Source of the DNA: Stenotrophomonas maltophilia
GTDB lineage: Bacteria > Pseudomonadota > Gammaproteobacteria > Xanthomonadales > Xanthomonadaceae
DNA: 64,000 bases
Direction of reading: 5' to 3'
Assembly: GCF_003205835.1 (NCBI RefSeq)
Contig: NZ_CP029773.1
Span: forward strand, 4,372,501 to 4,436,500
In this document: positions 8,134 through 18,520 of the stretch, piece by piece
How the letters are laid out: each line of letters opens with the position of its first letter
Numbering within the stretch: the first letter of the stretch is position 1
The notes under the pieces: generated by a model
What the model was told of the DNA's origin: nothing
Seen by the model: only the letters and a program-made list of their open reading frames with translations
Database searches by the model: none
Position numbers and translations under genes: made by a program

Positions 8134-9864
8134 TCAGGCCAACCGGTGCACACCCGCATAAGGGGGCGTATCCGGATAGTCACCGCGGGCGAAGCGTTCC
8201 TGCAGGCCCTGCCACCAGCCCGGGTCGAACAGGTGCCGGTAGTGCTCGCGCACTGCGGCCAGTTCACCTGCCGGCAGGCCCATGAACGGGCCGAAGCGCT
8301 CCGGGAACACATCACGCGGGCCGACATGGAACCAGGGCTCGTCGGCCATCGCTTCCTCAGGCGTGCGTGGCTGCGGCCACGCGCGGAACACGCAGTCGCT
8401 GACCAGGCACAGCTCGTCATAGTCGTAGAACACGGCCCGGCCATGCCGCGATACGCCGAAGTTCTTCGGCAGCATGTCGCCAGGGAAGATGTTGTTGCGC
8501 GCCATGTCGGTGATGGCCTGCGCGTAGTCGAGCACCGCCGCGCGCACGGCCTCGCCTCCCTGCTCGCGCAGGTACAGGTTCAAGGGGCGGAAGCGGCGCT
8601 GCACATAGCACAGTGCGACTTCAACCTCATCGCCATCGATGCGTACGCTCTGCGCGCATTGCTGCAGCAGCTCTTCCAGCAAGGCCGGTGCGAAGCGGTC
8701 GCTCGGAAAGCGCAGATGACGATAGGGCTGTGCATCGAGCAGGCGGCCGACACGGTCCAGGTTGAACACCAGCGCGTATTTCTCTTCCACCTGCTGGCGC
8801 GACATCGACTTCGGCCACGCGAAGCGGTCGCGGATCAGCTTGAACACCAGCGGGTAACTGGGCAGGGTGAACACCGCCATGACCATGCCCGGTGTGCCCT
8901 CTGCATGCACCAGCCGCTCCTGCGGGTGCTCGTTGAAATGACGGAAGAAGGTGCGGTAGCGCTCGGTCTTGCCCTGCTTGGCACGGCCCAGCACCGTGTA
9001 GATCTCGTCGATGGGCTTGCCCGGCAGCAGGCTGCGCAGGAACACCACGGCGTCGCCCACCGTGCCCAGGTCAGCCTGGAAGTAGCTGCGGGACACGCCG
9101 AACAGGTGAGCAACATCACGGCGCCGGGTCAGCACTGCATCGGCACGCAGACCGCGCTCGTCGTTGACCAGGGCGATCACGCACGGCGAGAAGCGGTGCT
9201 CGCCGAACACGCGTCCGACCAGGTAGGCGCGACGCTCGCGGTAGAACACGGTGTCGAGCAGCTCGATGCTGCGTACCGGCGTGTCACCCCAATGGGCGAG
9301 GTCGTCCTGCAGGCGCACGGCAATGGCCGCCGCGCAGCGCAGCTGGTGCTCATAGGGGATGTCGAAGCGATAGTCGGCCAGCACCCGCTGCAATGCCTCC
9401 ACCGGCCGCGTCGGCGAGACGGCATAGGTATGCCGTGCCACGGGATGGGTGATTGCATCGGAGGGTTCGACATCGAAGGCGATGAACTCCAGCGCCGGGT
9501 CCACGCCCCGGGTGGCGAACAGGCGCCGCGACAGCGTGTTGTAGAAGGTCTTGTACAGCTCGGCGTCGATCAGCCCCTGCAGCAGCGCGCTGTAGCGGGC
9601 ATGCACCTGCAGCCACAGCACGCGCTCGCCGATCGCGTCACCGGCGAGGCGACGCAACGCATCCATCTGCTCGGCGATGCACAGGTCGTACAGGGCGATG
9701 CGCTCGACCGCATCCTGGCGTGCCGCTGCCCAGTCGCGCTGCTCGAAACGCAGCCGCGCACGGGCGGTGATTGCCGCAAAGCGGGCGTGGTACTGCTCGA
9801 AACCATCGCGGATGGCGCCGGCGATACGCGGCGCCAGTTCGGCAGCGATGTCAGGCTCGGACAT
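8134..9864 (-). CDS. aceK: isocitrate dehydrogenase kinase/phosphatase
   Basis: Bifunctional enzyme that reversibly phosphorylates dimeric isocitrate dehydrogenase to divide flux between the TCA cycle and the glyoxylate bypass. The 576 residues match the family length. The ATP-binding region reads GTPGMVMAVFTLPSYPLVFK, and the catalytic DYDE motif follows NFGVSRHGRAVFY. ATG 9864 is chosen because it gives the family-typical N-terminus; the frame is open 38 codons further upstream. It is not linked to aceBA here. The nearby icd gene encodes the monomeric type, which is not the classical AceK substrate. Confidence 0.95.
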   Translation of the reverse strand: MSEPDIAAELAPRIAGAIRDGFEQYHARFAAITARARLRFEQRDWAAARQDAVERIALYDLCIAEQMDALRRLAGDAIGERVLWLQVHARYSALLQGLIDAELYKTFYNTLSRRLFATRGVDPALEFIAFDVEPSDAITHPVARHTYAVSPTRPVEALQRVLADYRFDIPYEHQLRCAAAIAVRLQDDLAHWGDTPVRSIELLDTVFYRERRAYLVGRVFGEHRFSPCVIALVNDERGLRADAVLTRRRDVAHLFGVSRSYFQADLGTVGDAVVFLRSLLPGKPIDEIYTVLGRAKQGKTERYRTFFRHFNEHPQERLVHAEGTPGMVMAVFTLPSYPLVFKLIRDRFAWPKSMSRQQVEEKYALVFNLDRVGRLLDAQPYRHLRFPSDRFAPALLEELLQQCAQSVRIDGDEVEVALCYVQRRFRPLNLYLREQGGEAVRAAVLDYAQAITDMARNNIFPGDMLPKNFGVSRHGRAVFYDYDELCLVSDCVFRAWPQPRTPEEAMADEPWFHVGPRDVFPERFGPFMGLPAGELAAVREHYRHLFDPGWWQGLQERFARGDYPDTPPYAGVHRLA

Positions 9865-9930
9865 GCACGGCTCACCGGGGAGGACCGGCTTTACCATACG
9901 CTGGCGTGTGTGATGCCGTCGAGCGCAGAG

Positions 9931-10006
9931 GTAGTGCCGGTCGCTGGCCGGCAGCCCCTGGACCGCCGGTGGATCCATGCAGATGCCGGCCAGCGGCCAG
10001 CACTAC
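9931..10006. repeat. SMAG dimer, inverted pair
   Basis: A GTAG-headed unit (9931-9953) and a CTAC-ended unit (9983-10006) face each other, with arms built on GCCGG-CGCTGG-CCGGC. The dimer lies between the Roadblock gene stop and the aceK start. Confidence 0.85.
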
Positions 10007-10010
10007 CGGC

Positions 10011-10370
10011 TCAGATCGCCAGTTCGGCCTCTACGTCCTGCACTTTGCGCCGGGCCAGCGCCAGGTTGGACTTGGTACGGTCCAGCACGAGGTAGAAGAA
10101 CAGGCCCTTCTTCTTCGCCACCGGGCGCATGATGTGGTACGCCTTGCCCAGCGAGATCAGGATGTCCTCGATGCTGTCGTTGAGGTTCAGCGACGCGGCG
10201 GTCTTCATCTTGGCGCGGATCACTTCGGTGTTGCCGGCGGCGGCCACTTCCATGTCCATGCCGGTACCGGCTTCACCCAGCAGCATGCCGCTTTCGTAGT
10301 CGACCAGCGCCACTGCCTGCGCGCCGTCGATGCCCATCAGTGCGTTCAACGATTCATTCAATCCAGCCAC
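10011..10370 (-). CDS. small Roadblock/LC7-like protein
   Basis: 119 residues from a GTG start preceded by AAGGGG. It is the last gene of a four-gene minus-strand operon, 53 bases after the second Roadblock gene. The fold pattern (helix, IDGAQAVALVDYESGMLLGEAG, long helix, KGLFFYLVLDRTKSNLALARRKVQDVE) fits the Roadblock/LC7 profile, whose members bind and regulate Ras-like GTPases as dimers. It has no signal peptide or membrane segment. The length and operon position suggest a regulator or effector of the GTPase at 10833-11381. The family call is from pattern only, so somewhat uncertain. Confidence 0.7.
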   Translation of the reverse strand: MAGLNESLNALMGIDGAQAVALVDYESGMLLGEAGTGMDMEVAAAGNTEVIRAKMKTAASLNLNDSIEDILISLGKAYHIMRPVAKKKGLFFYLVLDRTKSNLALARRKVQDVEAELAI

Positions 10371-10423
10371 GTCGCACCCCTTGTCGAAGTTGGTTCGAGC
10401 CCCTCGTTCCCCTGCGGCCGGGC

Positions 10424-10840
10424 TCACGATCCGCCGAGTTCGGCCAGGATCGCCTGGCCACATTCCCTGCTCTGCCACAGCACCTGGCCGATCACGCTGC
10501 TCTGGTCGCAGGCCGCCATCAGCAGCAGCGGTGCGCGCCCTTCAGCCAGGATCGCCAGCATCAGCACCTTGCCGCCCACAGCCTCCAGCATCAGCGTCTG
10601 CAGATCGCCCAGCACCAGTTCGCGGCCCACCGCCGCGGCCAGTGCCAGCATCGCGCTGGTCATCGCTGCCAGTCGTTCGCCACGCCCATCGGCGCCGGCA
10701 CTGACCAGGGCAAAGCCATCGACGCTGGCCAGCACTACCGTACGCACGCCTTCGACGCGCTGCTGCAGGTCCTGCAGCAAGGGCTGCAGGCGCTCACGCT
10801 GGCCGGCATCGGGCAGGACTGCCGCCTGCCCGTCAGCCAT
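10424..10840 (-). CDS. Roadblock/LC7 domain protein (MglB/CvnB-like)
   Basis: 138 residues; the ATG overlaps the end of the GTPase gene by eight bases, suggesting translational coupling. After a short N-terminal helix the sequence follows the Roadblock fold closely (VEGVRTVVLASVDGFALVS, ERLAAMTSAMLALAAAVGREL, GKVLMLAIL, ending in helix SVIGQVLWQSRECGQAI). Roadblock proteins such as MglB act on small GTPases as activating proteins or scaffolds. A direct partner role with the adjacent GTPase is inferred from gene order. It is probably cytoplasmic. Confidence 0.82.
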   Translation of the reverse strand: MADGQAAVLPDAGQRERLQPLLQDLQQRVEGVRTVVLASVDGFALVSAGADGRGERLAAMTSAMLALAAAVGRELVLGDLQTLMLEAVGGKVLMLAILAEGRAPLLLMAACDQSSVIGQVLWQSRECGQAILAELGGS

Positions 10841-11381
10841 GTGCCGCCACCAGCGCGTGCGCTTCCATTTCGCTCATCAACACATCCATCAGCAGCAGCC
10901 CCTGTTCGCGGTCGCGGGCGTCCACCGCCAGCAGCGGTAGTGGTTGGTCGTCGAGGCAGGCGCGCGTGGCCCAGTCATCCAGCGCGGCGCGTGGCGCCTG
11001 GTCGAGATGGGTCACCGCCACCACCAGCGCCAATGACGATGCGAACGGCTGCAGCACCTGCAGGTAGTCCTCCAGCTCGCTGGCCAGCCCGGCACGACGC
11101 GCATCCAGCAGCAGCACCGCACCACGTGCCCCCTGCAGCAGGATCGGCCACAGGAAATCGAAGCGCTGCTGGCCAGGTGTGCCGTAGAGACGCAGGCGTT
11201 CGCCGTTGGGCAGGTCGATGTCTGCGTAGTCCAGCGCCACGGTGGTGGACGCCTTGTCGGCGCCGAGGCGGTCACTGTTGGCCACATCGGTGTCGATCAC
11301 CGCGCCCGCTGCGATGCTGCGCACCAGGGTCGACTTGCCGCTGCCCATGCCACCCAGCACAACCACCTTGTGCTCACGCAT
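10833..11381 (-). CDS. Ras-like small GTPase (MglA/CvnD type)
   Basis: 182 residues. The P-loop is GGMGSGKST (10-18), with a threonine pair in the G2 region (STTVALDY, 45-52). G3 reads YGTPGQQRF (66-74), replacing DxxG with the TPGQ form found in MglA and in Streptomyces conservon GTPases. A THLD motif (124-127) stands in place of NKxD. The missing canonical G3 aspartate suggests low intrinsic GTPase activity that needs a Roadblock partner. The start overlaps the upstream gene by eight bases, with GGGAG as ribosome-binding site, and its 3' end overlaps the next gene. It should act as a nucleotide-dependent switch; the process controlled is unknown. Confidence 0.87.
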   Translation of the reverse strand: MREHKVVVLGGMGSGKSTLVRSIAAGAVIDTDVANSDRLGADKASTTVALDYADIDLPNGERLRLYGTPGQQRFDFLWPILLQGARGAVLLLDARRAGLASELEDYLQVLQPFASSLALVVAVTHLDQAPRAALDDWATRACLDDQPLPLLAVDARDREQGLLLMDVLMSEMEAHALVAAHG

Positions 11382-12345
11382 TGCGTTCGCTCCCGCGCAG
11401 GTGCCGCCACAGGCGGGCAAGCAGGCCGTTGTCGGTGCCCGTGCCGCTGCCACGTCCTGCCGCCATCGGGGTCACCGGGGCGCTCTGCAACTGCGCGTAG
11501 CCGCACAGGTAGGCGGCATGGATGAAATCGCGCACCGCCGCAGCCGGGAACTCAAGCAGCATCGCGCACTCGTCAACCGTGCACGCGCGCTTGAGCAGCA
11601 GCGAACACAGGCGGAAGCCATCATGGTCGTGGCCCAGTACGCGGAAGTCCGGCCAGCGCAGCAGCTTCACTGAGGCGCCACGCAGGCGTTCGTCCAATGC
11701 CTGCCAATGGCGGCTGCGCTGTGCCCACTGCCACAGCAGCGGTCGCAGTGGTTGGCGGGGCCGCTCGCCGGCCAGCGCCTGCAGGCGTGCCGGCGTCAGC
11801 GCATCCAGTTGCAGGCGTTCGAAGGCATCGGCCAAACGCTCCACCAGCGCCGCAGCCGGTTCCTGCAGCAGCACGGCCTGGTCGTGCTCCAGATCCATCA
11901 GCAGCAGAGGCTCGCCCGCATCACTCAACAGTGCCTGGCCCTGTCGCAGCGGCAGCCGCTCGCGCAGCAGACGGGTGATGGCATGCGCACCATCAGCCAG
12001 ACGGATCGGTGCGGCTGCGTGCATGGCCATGGGCTCCACTGCCAACTGCATGCCGCGCAATGCACGGCCGATGGCACTGTCATCAAGTACATCCTGGTGC
12101 CCATCACCGTCGCGCAGCTGGCCTCCCAGGTCCTCGATCCAGCACTGCAGTCGCGGACGCTGCTGGCGCATGCGCAGGGCCGCGTTGCGCAGCGCCGGCG
12201 TATCGCGGATGACCAGCAGATCGCAATCATCCAGGTCCTGGCTGCGGCGGATCTGGCCGTCCGGCAGGGCCGATGCCACGCGCAGCCGCTGCAGCAGGGC
12301 CTGCTCGCCCTGGATGTCGGTTCCCACTACCAGCACGCGTGCCAT
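11374..12345 (-). CDS. first gene of the GTPase operon, two-part protein of unknown function
   Basis: 323 residues, not recognised as a named family. The N-terminus (MARVLVVGTDIQGEQALLQRL, about 1-110) has an alternating strand/helix pattern reminiscent of a receiver or Rossmann-type fold but lacks a convincing phosphorylatable aspartate. The C-terminal ~60 residues (CTVDECAMLLEFPAAAVRDF then YLCGYAQL) look like a winged helix. In Streptomyces conservons a DUF742 winged-helix protein accompanies the Roadblock and GTPase genes, so this may be a functional analogue. ATG 12345 follows GGGGAA and is preferred over the in-frame GTG at 12366. It overlaps the GTPase gene. Confidence 0.6.
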   Translation of the reverse strand: MARVLVVGTDIQGEQALLQRLRVASALPDGQIRRSQDLDDCDLLVIRDTPALRNAALRMRQQRPRLQCWIEDLGGQLRDGDGHQDVLDDSAIGRALRGMQLAVEPMAMHAAAPIRLADGAHAITRLLRERLPLRQGQALLSDAGEPLLLMDLEHDQAVLLQEPAAALVERLADAFERLQLDALTPARLQALAGERPRQPLRPLLWQWAQRSRHWQALDERLRGASVKLLRWPDFRVLGHDHDGFRLCSLLLKRACTVDECAMLLEFPAAAVRDFIHAAYLCGYAQLQSAPVTPMAAGRGSGTGTDNGLLARLWRHLRGSERNA

Positions 12346-12549
12346 CCGTGTTCCCCGTGCGGCCACCTCCCCGGTGGCCTCGCGTCGCCAAGGCTAGGGC
12401 ATCGCCAGCGGCAGCCGTCGTGATCGACTGCTCAGATCGAGGGCGGCTGCAGATCCGCTCATATCGGTTCTGCGACGGCCATCGCGGGCAAGTTTCATGC
12501 CCCTTTGACGGCATTCCGACAGCCGACGGAAGTCGCGGTTTCATCGCCT

Positions 12550-12590
12550 GGGGTCAGATCCCTTTTGCATGGCAAAAGGGATCTGACCCC
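12550..12590. repeat. GGGGTC-ended palindrome (copy 1)
   Basis: A 41-base near-perfect palindrome starting GGGGTCAGATCCC and ending GGGATCTGACCCC around CTTTTGC-ATG-GCAAAAG. Related copies with different inner arms occur at 18324 and 45657. Confidence 0.8.
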
Positions 12591-12593
12591 AGA

Positions 12594-12626
12594 GCCAAAA
12601 AAGAAACCCGCGCCGAAGCGCGGGTT
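12594..12626 (-). terminator. intrinsic terminator of icd
   Basis: AACCCGCGC/GCGCGGGTT with a CGAA (TTCG on the minus strand) tetraloop is followed on the minus strand by TTCTTTTTT. It starts 28 bases after the icd stop. Confidence 0.9.
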
Positions 12627-12653
12627 CCGGTGTCACGGCCGAACGGCAGTGGA

Positions 12654-14876
<2,223 letters not shown>

Positions 14877-15091
14877 GGGGGACTTGGACTCTGTAGCAAT
14901 GCTCAGGGGAAGGCCGGCGCCAGCGCCGGGCCACGTGCAACCGTGTCGCGCGCGGGGCCGGGCCCCACGCTTTCCCCCGTCGCCGTCAGGGTGGGCGCGC
15001 GGCGGGGAAACCCCTGCATTGTCGCGTTTTCAGCCGCGCGGGGCAAAGCCACGCCATACGCGGCGGTACTGCATGCCGGCAACGCTGTGAT

Positions 15092-15155
15092 CCATCCACG
15101 CTTGGTGTGGATGAAGCGCGGCCCGGTTGTCAGTAGATCCACGCCATGCGTGGAT
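15092..15155. repeat. SMAG unit plus degenerate stem
   Basis: A GTAG-headed unit at 15133-15155 (ATCCACGC-CAT-GCGTGGAT) is preceded by an imperfect ATCCACGC/GTGTGGAT stem. Together they fill the left part of the 363-base gap between the icd start and the lipoprotein stop. The rest of the gap (14877-15090) holds only GC-rich stretches and presumably the icd promoter. Confidence 0.8.
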
Positions 15156-15171
15156 GGGGCCAACCGCCGCT

Positions 15172-15205
15172 CAATAAAAAAGGACGCAGCCTCGCGGCTG
15201 CGTCC
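15172..15205 (-). terminator. intrinsic terminator of the lipoprotein gene
   Basis: GGACGCAGCC/GGCTGCGTCC closes on a four-base loop and is followed on the minus strand by TTTTTTATT, 35 bases after the stop at 15240. Confidence 0.9.
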
Positions 15206-15239
15206 ATCGTGAGCCCTGCCGGGAGAGAGTCGGCAGGAC

Positions 15240-15749
15240 TTACTTGACCTCGAACTCCTGCGGCGTTCCGGCCGCCTTGCCATCGACGGTGACTTCGGCG
15301 CGGTACTTGCCGGCCGGCCAGCCCTTTGCATTCTTGAACGTGACGTTGGTGGTTTCCGCGCCACTGGAGTTCAGGGTGGCGTTCTGTTCGCCGGCCACCT
15401 GGCCGTCCTGGTAGGTCAGCTTCGCGCCAACAGTGACGTTGTTGGCAGCGCCGTCGGTCTTGACCGAGACGATGACGTCATCCTTCGGTGCGAACAATGC
15501 CGTCGTCGCAACCGACTTGTCGGCGGCTGCGGTCTTGCCGACGGTGACGGCCGAGACGCTGACGGCAGCGGCTTCTGCCATCGGCGGCGGCGCGCCGGTC
15601 ATCGGCGCCGGGGCCGGCTCAGCCGGCGCGGTCGCTGCCGGAGCGGCATTGCTGTCGGTCGACTCTTCCTTCTTCTTGCAACCGACCAGGGCAACGCTGC
15701 CCAGCAGGGCGGCGATCAGGGCGGTCTGGAGCGGGGTGGTCTTGATCAT
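15240..15749 (-). CDS. exported lipoprotein with Ala/Pro-rich linker and Ig-like C-terminal domain
   Basis: 169 residues. A lipoprotein signal ends in the lipobox LVGC (Cys24), followed by a charged KKKEE stretch and an Ala/Pro linker (about 32-65). The C-terminal ~100 residues (VSVKTDGAANNVTVGAKLTY, AGKYRAEVTVDGK) look like a beta-sandwich. The residues after the Cys (KK rather than D) favour outer-membrane sorting under the usual rule. The gene sits 45 bases after the LysM gene on the same strand and may be cotranscribed. No enzymatic motif is visible and the function is unknown. Confidence 0.8.
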   Translation of the reverse strand: MIKTTPLQTALIAALLGSVALVGCKKKEESTDSNAAPAATAPAEPAPAPMTGAPPPMAEAAAVSVSAVTVGKTAAADKSVATTALFAPKDDVIVSVKTDGAANNVTVGAKLTYQDGQVAGEQNATLNSSGAETTNVTFKNAKGWPAGKYRAEVTVDGKAAGTPQEFEVK

Positions 15750-15794
15750 TCGGGGTTCCTCCCAGGGATTGTCGGACGGCGTTCGATCGCCGGC

Positions 15795-16088
15795 TTACTT
15801 CGGCGGCAGTTTCAGGGTCTGGCCCGGGAAGATCTTGTCCGGGTCATCAAGCACATCGCGGTTGGCTTCGAAGATCTTCTTCCAGGCGTTGGCATCGCCC
15901 AGGTGCTGCTTGGCGATCTTCGACAGCGAGTCACCCTTCTGCACGGTGTAGGTGCCGCCGCTCACAACGTCGGCGGTGCTGTCCACCGAAGCGCTCACGC
16001 CGGAGAAGTCCGCCTTCGGCACCTGTTCGGCGGTACTGTCGACGCTGGCACTAACGCCGGAGAAATCGGCTTTCTTCTCGGTACTCAT
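15795..16088 (-). CDS. small LysM-domain protein with tandem 19-residue repeat
   Basis: 97 residues with no signal peptide. Residues 5-41 are two near-identical copies of KADFSGVSASVDSTA separated by EQVP. The C-terminal half is one LysM domain (YTVQKGDSLSKIAKQHLGDANAW through PGQTLKLP). E. coli Kbp (YgaU) has the same C-terminal LysM type but a BON domain in front, so this may be a derived relative. ATG 16088 follows CGGGAG by seven bases and is preferred over the in-frame ATG two codons upstream. Confidence 0.85.
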   Translation of the reverse strand: MSTEKKADFSGVSASVDSTAEQVPKADFSGVSASVDSTADVVSGGTYTVQKGDSLSKIAKQHLGDANAWKKIFEANRDVLDDPDKIFPGQTLKLPPK

Positions 16089-16210
16089 CCACAACTCCCG
16101 TCTGCATGACTACGTGGTTCGCACGGTGCCATGGAGGTTGTTAAATGGGGATGGTGCAGATGTGAAGCCGCCCCCGGGGGCGGCTGAACAATCGGGAGAG
16201 CCGGTGCCCG

Positions 16211-16288
16211 GTAGTGCCGGCCGCTGGCCGGCTTGCCCTGGCTCGGGACGCGGGTTCCTTGCGGTTGCCGGCCAGCGGCCGGCACTAC
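16211..16288. repeat. SMAG dimer, inverted pair
   Basis: GTAG-headed (16211-16232) and CTAC-ended (16265-16288) units with GCCGGCCGC/GCGGCCGGC arms, between the queF stop and the LysM gene start. Confidence 0.87.
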
Positions 16289-16307
16289 CCGTAACCGCCT
16301 GCGGCGG

Positions 16308-17126
16308 TTATTGCCGCAGTTCGCGGTAGGTCGCGGCCGGGGCGGCGATGCCGGGGCTGGCGCGCCAGGGGTTGATGTCCAGGCCACCACGGCGGGTATA
16401 GCGGGCCTCCACTTCCAGCCATTGCGGCTGGCAGCGCGCAGACACCTCGCTGAAGATCCGCTCAACGCACTGCTCGTGGAACTCGGCGTGCTCACGGTAG
16501 CTGACCAGGTAGCGCAGCAGCCCGGCGCGGTCGATCTTCGGCCCGCGGTAACGCAGGCTGACCGTGGCCCAGTCCGGCTGGCCGGTGACCGGGCAGTTGG
16601 ACTTCAGCAGCGACGAGACCAGGGTCTCCTCCACCACCTCGCCTGCATCAGCGGCGAGGAAGTCCGCCTGCGGCGGACCGTAGCAGTCGATCTCCACGTC
16701 CAGCCCGTCGATGGATTCACCGAGCGGCGTCTCGCGCAGGCCCGGCAGACCGAACGCGACCTGGACCGGCGCACCGGCGCAGGCTGACAGGTCGGATACC
16801 AGGCGCTCGCGCAGTGCCTCGGCGCTGTCGACGCGGGTGCTGTTGAGGGAATTCAGGTACAGCTTGAACGACTTCGATTCGATCAGGCGCGGCGAGGTGC
16901 ACGGCACCTGCACGGTGGCGACGGCGACCTGCGGCTTGCCACGCGTCTCGAGCCAGCTCAGCTCGAAGGCATGCCAGCGGTCATGGCCGACGAACGGCAG
17001 CGCGGCGTCGTCGAGGCCGATCTCGGCGCGGGCACCGCTGCGGGGGATGGGAAACAGCAGGCCGGGATCGTACTGCGACGGGTAACTGACCTCGCGACCG
17101 AGGCTGGAATCCTGTGGGGTGTTCAT
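16308..17126 (-). CDS. queF: NADPH-dependent 7-cyano-7-deazaguanine reductase
   Basis: Reduces preQ0 to preQ1 in the queuosine tRNA-modification pathway. The 272 residues are the long, two-domain (YqcD/E. coli) form. Catalytic Cys178 lies in SNCPVTGQPDW with Asp185, and the QueF substrate motif ESKSFKLY is at 83-90. The start at 17126 gives the family-typical MNTPQDSSLG N-terminus; the frame is open further upstream but across AT-richer DNA. The upstream ribosome-binding site is weak. No other queuosine gene is nearby. Confidence 0.95.
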   Translation of the reverse strand: MNTPQDSSLGREVSYPSQYDPGLLFPIPRSGARAEIGLDDAALPFVGHDRWHAFELSWLETRGKPQVAVATVQVPCTSPRLIESKSFKLYLNSLNSTRVDSAEALRERLVSDLSACAGAPVQVAFGLPGLRETPLGESIDGLDVEIDCYGPPQADFLAADAGEVVEETLVSSLLKSNCPVTGQPDWATVSLRYRGPKIDRAGLLRYLVSYREHAEFHEQCVERIFSEVSARCQPQWLEVEARYTRRGGLDINPWRASPGIAAPAATYRELRQ

Positions 17127-17288
17127 GGGAACTATTGTACCGCGAGAGCGGTCCTGGCCCGACCAGTGCTCCATGCAAACAATCACATCAATTTCCTTCG
17201 TAAACAGCCACTTAATCCATAATGTCGCGAATACCTCTTCCTCTCGAAAGTCAAGGTTGAGGAAGCTCTCGACCTTTTGGGGTGTTTC

Positions 17289-18197
17289 ATGACCAAGAGC
17301 CATTTCAACAGCCTGCGGCGCAAAGTCTCAAAATGGGTTGCATGGAGCTCAGTGGATGCGGTGAAACGGGAGCTCTTTCTCGAGGATGCAGAAGGCAAGC
17401 TGGAAAGAATTGCATTGCAGGCCAGCGAAGACTCTTTGCCTTATCTCTGCCAGAGTCTGGAGGATCTTGCTCACTGGTACCTTGTCGATTTCCAGCACCG
17501 CCTGCTCAACGAAGGCGAGCGTCATCCTGAGTCGCTCGCCGCTGCCGCTGCACACGCCCGTGCGCAGGTAGATGTCTCCAGCCTATTGTTTAAGAAGGGG
17601 CAAGGCGCGAGGTTCAGCTGTGAAATGCTGCCAGACACCGCCGCCGTTTCTCTGGGACTGTCTCTGATGACGGGCCGGCGCGAGGAGGCCATGCGCTTGT
17701 TCGACCAGTTGCGCGCAGGCTTGGACACGCAGCTTCTTGATCTGCACAAGGAGGGCCGCCCAGGGTCCGGGGAAATCTATCGCCACTTCTGGTTCCTGAT
17801 GCTTCTTAGCGCAGCTGCGTTCAAGAAACGGATTGATCTGCAAAATTACTCCCTCCCCACCAACATGCAGCCCTATGCCGACGCACTTGCGAACTGGGAT
17901 ACTGAGAACGTCGACCGGGTCGATGATCTCGCTTCCGCCTTGGCGGAGTTTCACGTTCAGCAGGCCCGCAATAGATCCGCCAATGATATCCGCGAGTTCG
18001 ACAGGGAGGATCGGATGATCTTTCCCTACGAAATCCTTGGATGGCTTCGCCTGCACGAATGGGCCGGTCGGGAGAATCCATCCGCCTTCTCACATCCCCT
18101 GATGAACCAGCCCTTGGCATGGCTGCCCCCCGAACCATTGCCAGCCTGGACCACCCGCACGCTTGACCAAGCGTTGGCCGCTGCCAGGGATTTTTGA
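17289..18197 (+). CDS. orphan alpha-helical protein, possible Imm49-type immunity protein
   Basis: 302 residues from an ATG after GGGGTG. There is no signal peptide or membrane segment, and predicted structure is nearly all helical. Stretches such as LMTGRREEAMRLFDQLRAG, LANWDTENVDRVDDLASALAEFH and FPYEILGWLRLHEWAG followed by HPLMNQPLAWLPPEPLP recall helical immunity proteins of polymorphic-toxin systems (Imm49 family). This is a pattern judgement, not a database match. Base composition is visibly less GC-rich than both neighbours and codon use is atypical, suggesting transfer. No toxin gene is adjacent: queF is upstream and a repeat array downstream. It could be an orphan immunity gene or an unrelated protein. 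Confidence 0.6.
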   Translation: MTKSHFNSLRRKVSKWVAWSSVDAVKRELFLEDAEGKLERIALQASEDSLPYLCQSLEDLAHWYLVDFQHRLLNEGERHPESLAAAAAHARAQVDVSSLLFKKGQGARFSCEMLPDTAAVSLGLSLMTGRREEAMRLFDQLRAGLDTQLLDLHKEGRPGSGEIYRHFWFLMLLSAAAFKKRIDLQNYSLPTNMQPYADALANWDTENVDRVDDLASALAEFHVQQARNRSANDIREFDREDRMIFPYEILGWLRLHEWAGRENPSAFSHPLMNQPLAWLPPEPLPAWTTRTLDQALAAARDF

Positions 18198-18400
18198 GAT
18201 CGCAGGGCCAGGACATTAATTCATGCCGATCCTGGTCCTCTTCAGAAATTCATGACATCCGCCATACACGCATGACGTGGATCTACCGTGTCGACCAAGG
18301 TCGACACCTACCAAAGCAGAACCGGGGTCAGAGCCCGTTGCGAAGCAACGGGATCCGACCCCGTGCCATTCCGACAGATCGCGGGAAACTGTCGAAGGCT

Positions 18401-18494
18401 GGGTGGGTCCGGTTGAGGGGGTGTCCGCGGCATGGATGCCGCGGCCAAGCCCCCATGGACGGGTTTACGGCGTCCCCCTCAACCGGACCCACCC
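18401..18494. repeat. long hairpin A inside the composite element
   Basis: A 21-base perfect inverted repeat (18401-18421 with 18474-18494). It encloses a second hairpin, CCGCGGCAT-GG-ATGCCGCGG (18425-18444), and a conserved CCATGGACGG box. The arms differ from copy B by paired changes. Confidence 0.85.
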
Positions 18495-18520
18495 CGCCAC
18501 CCCTCAGGAAACCAGCTTTC

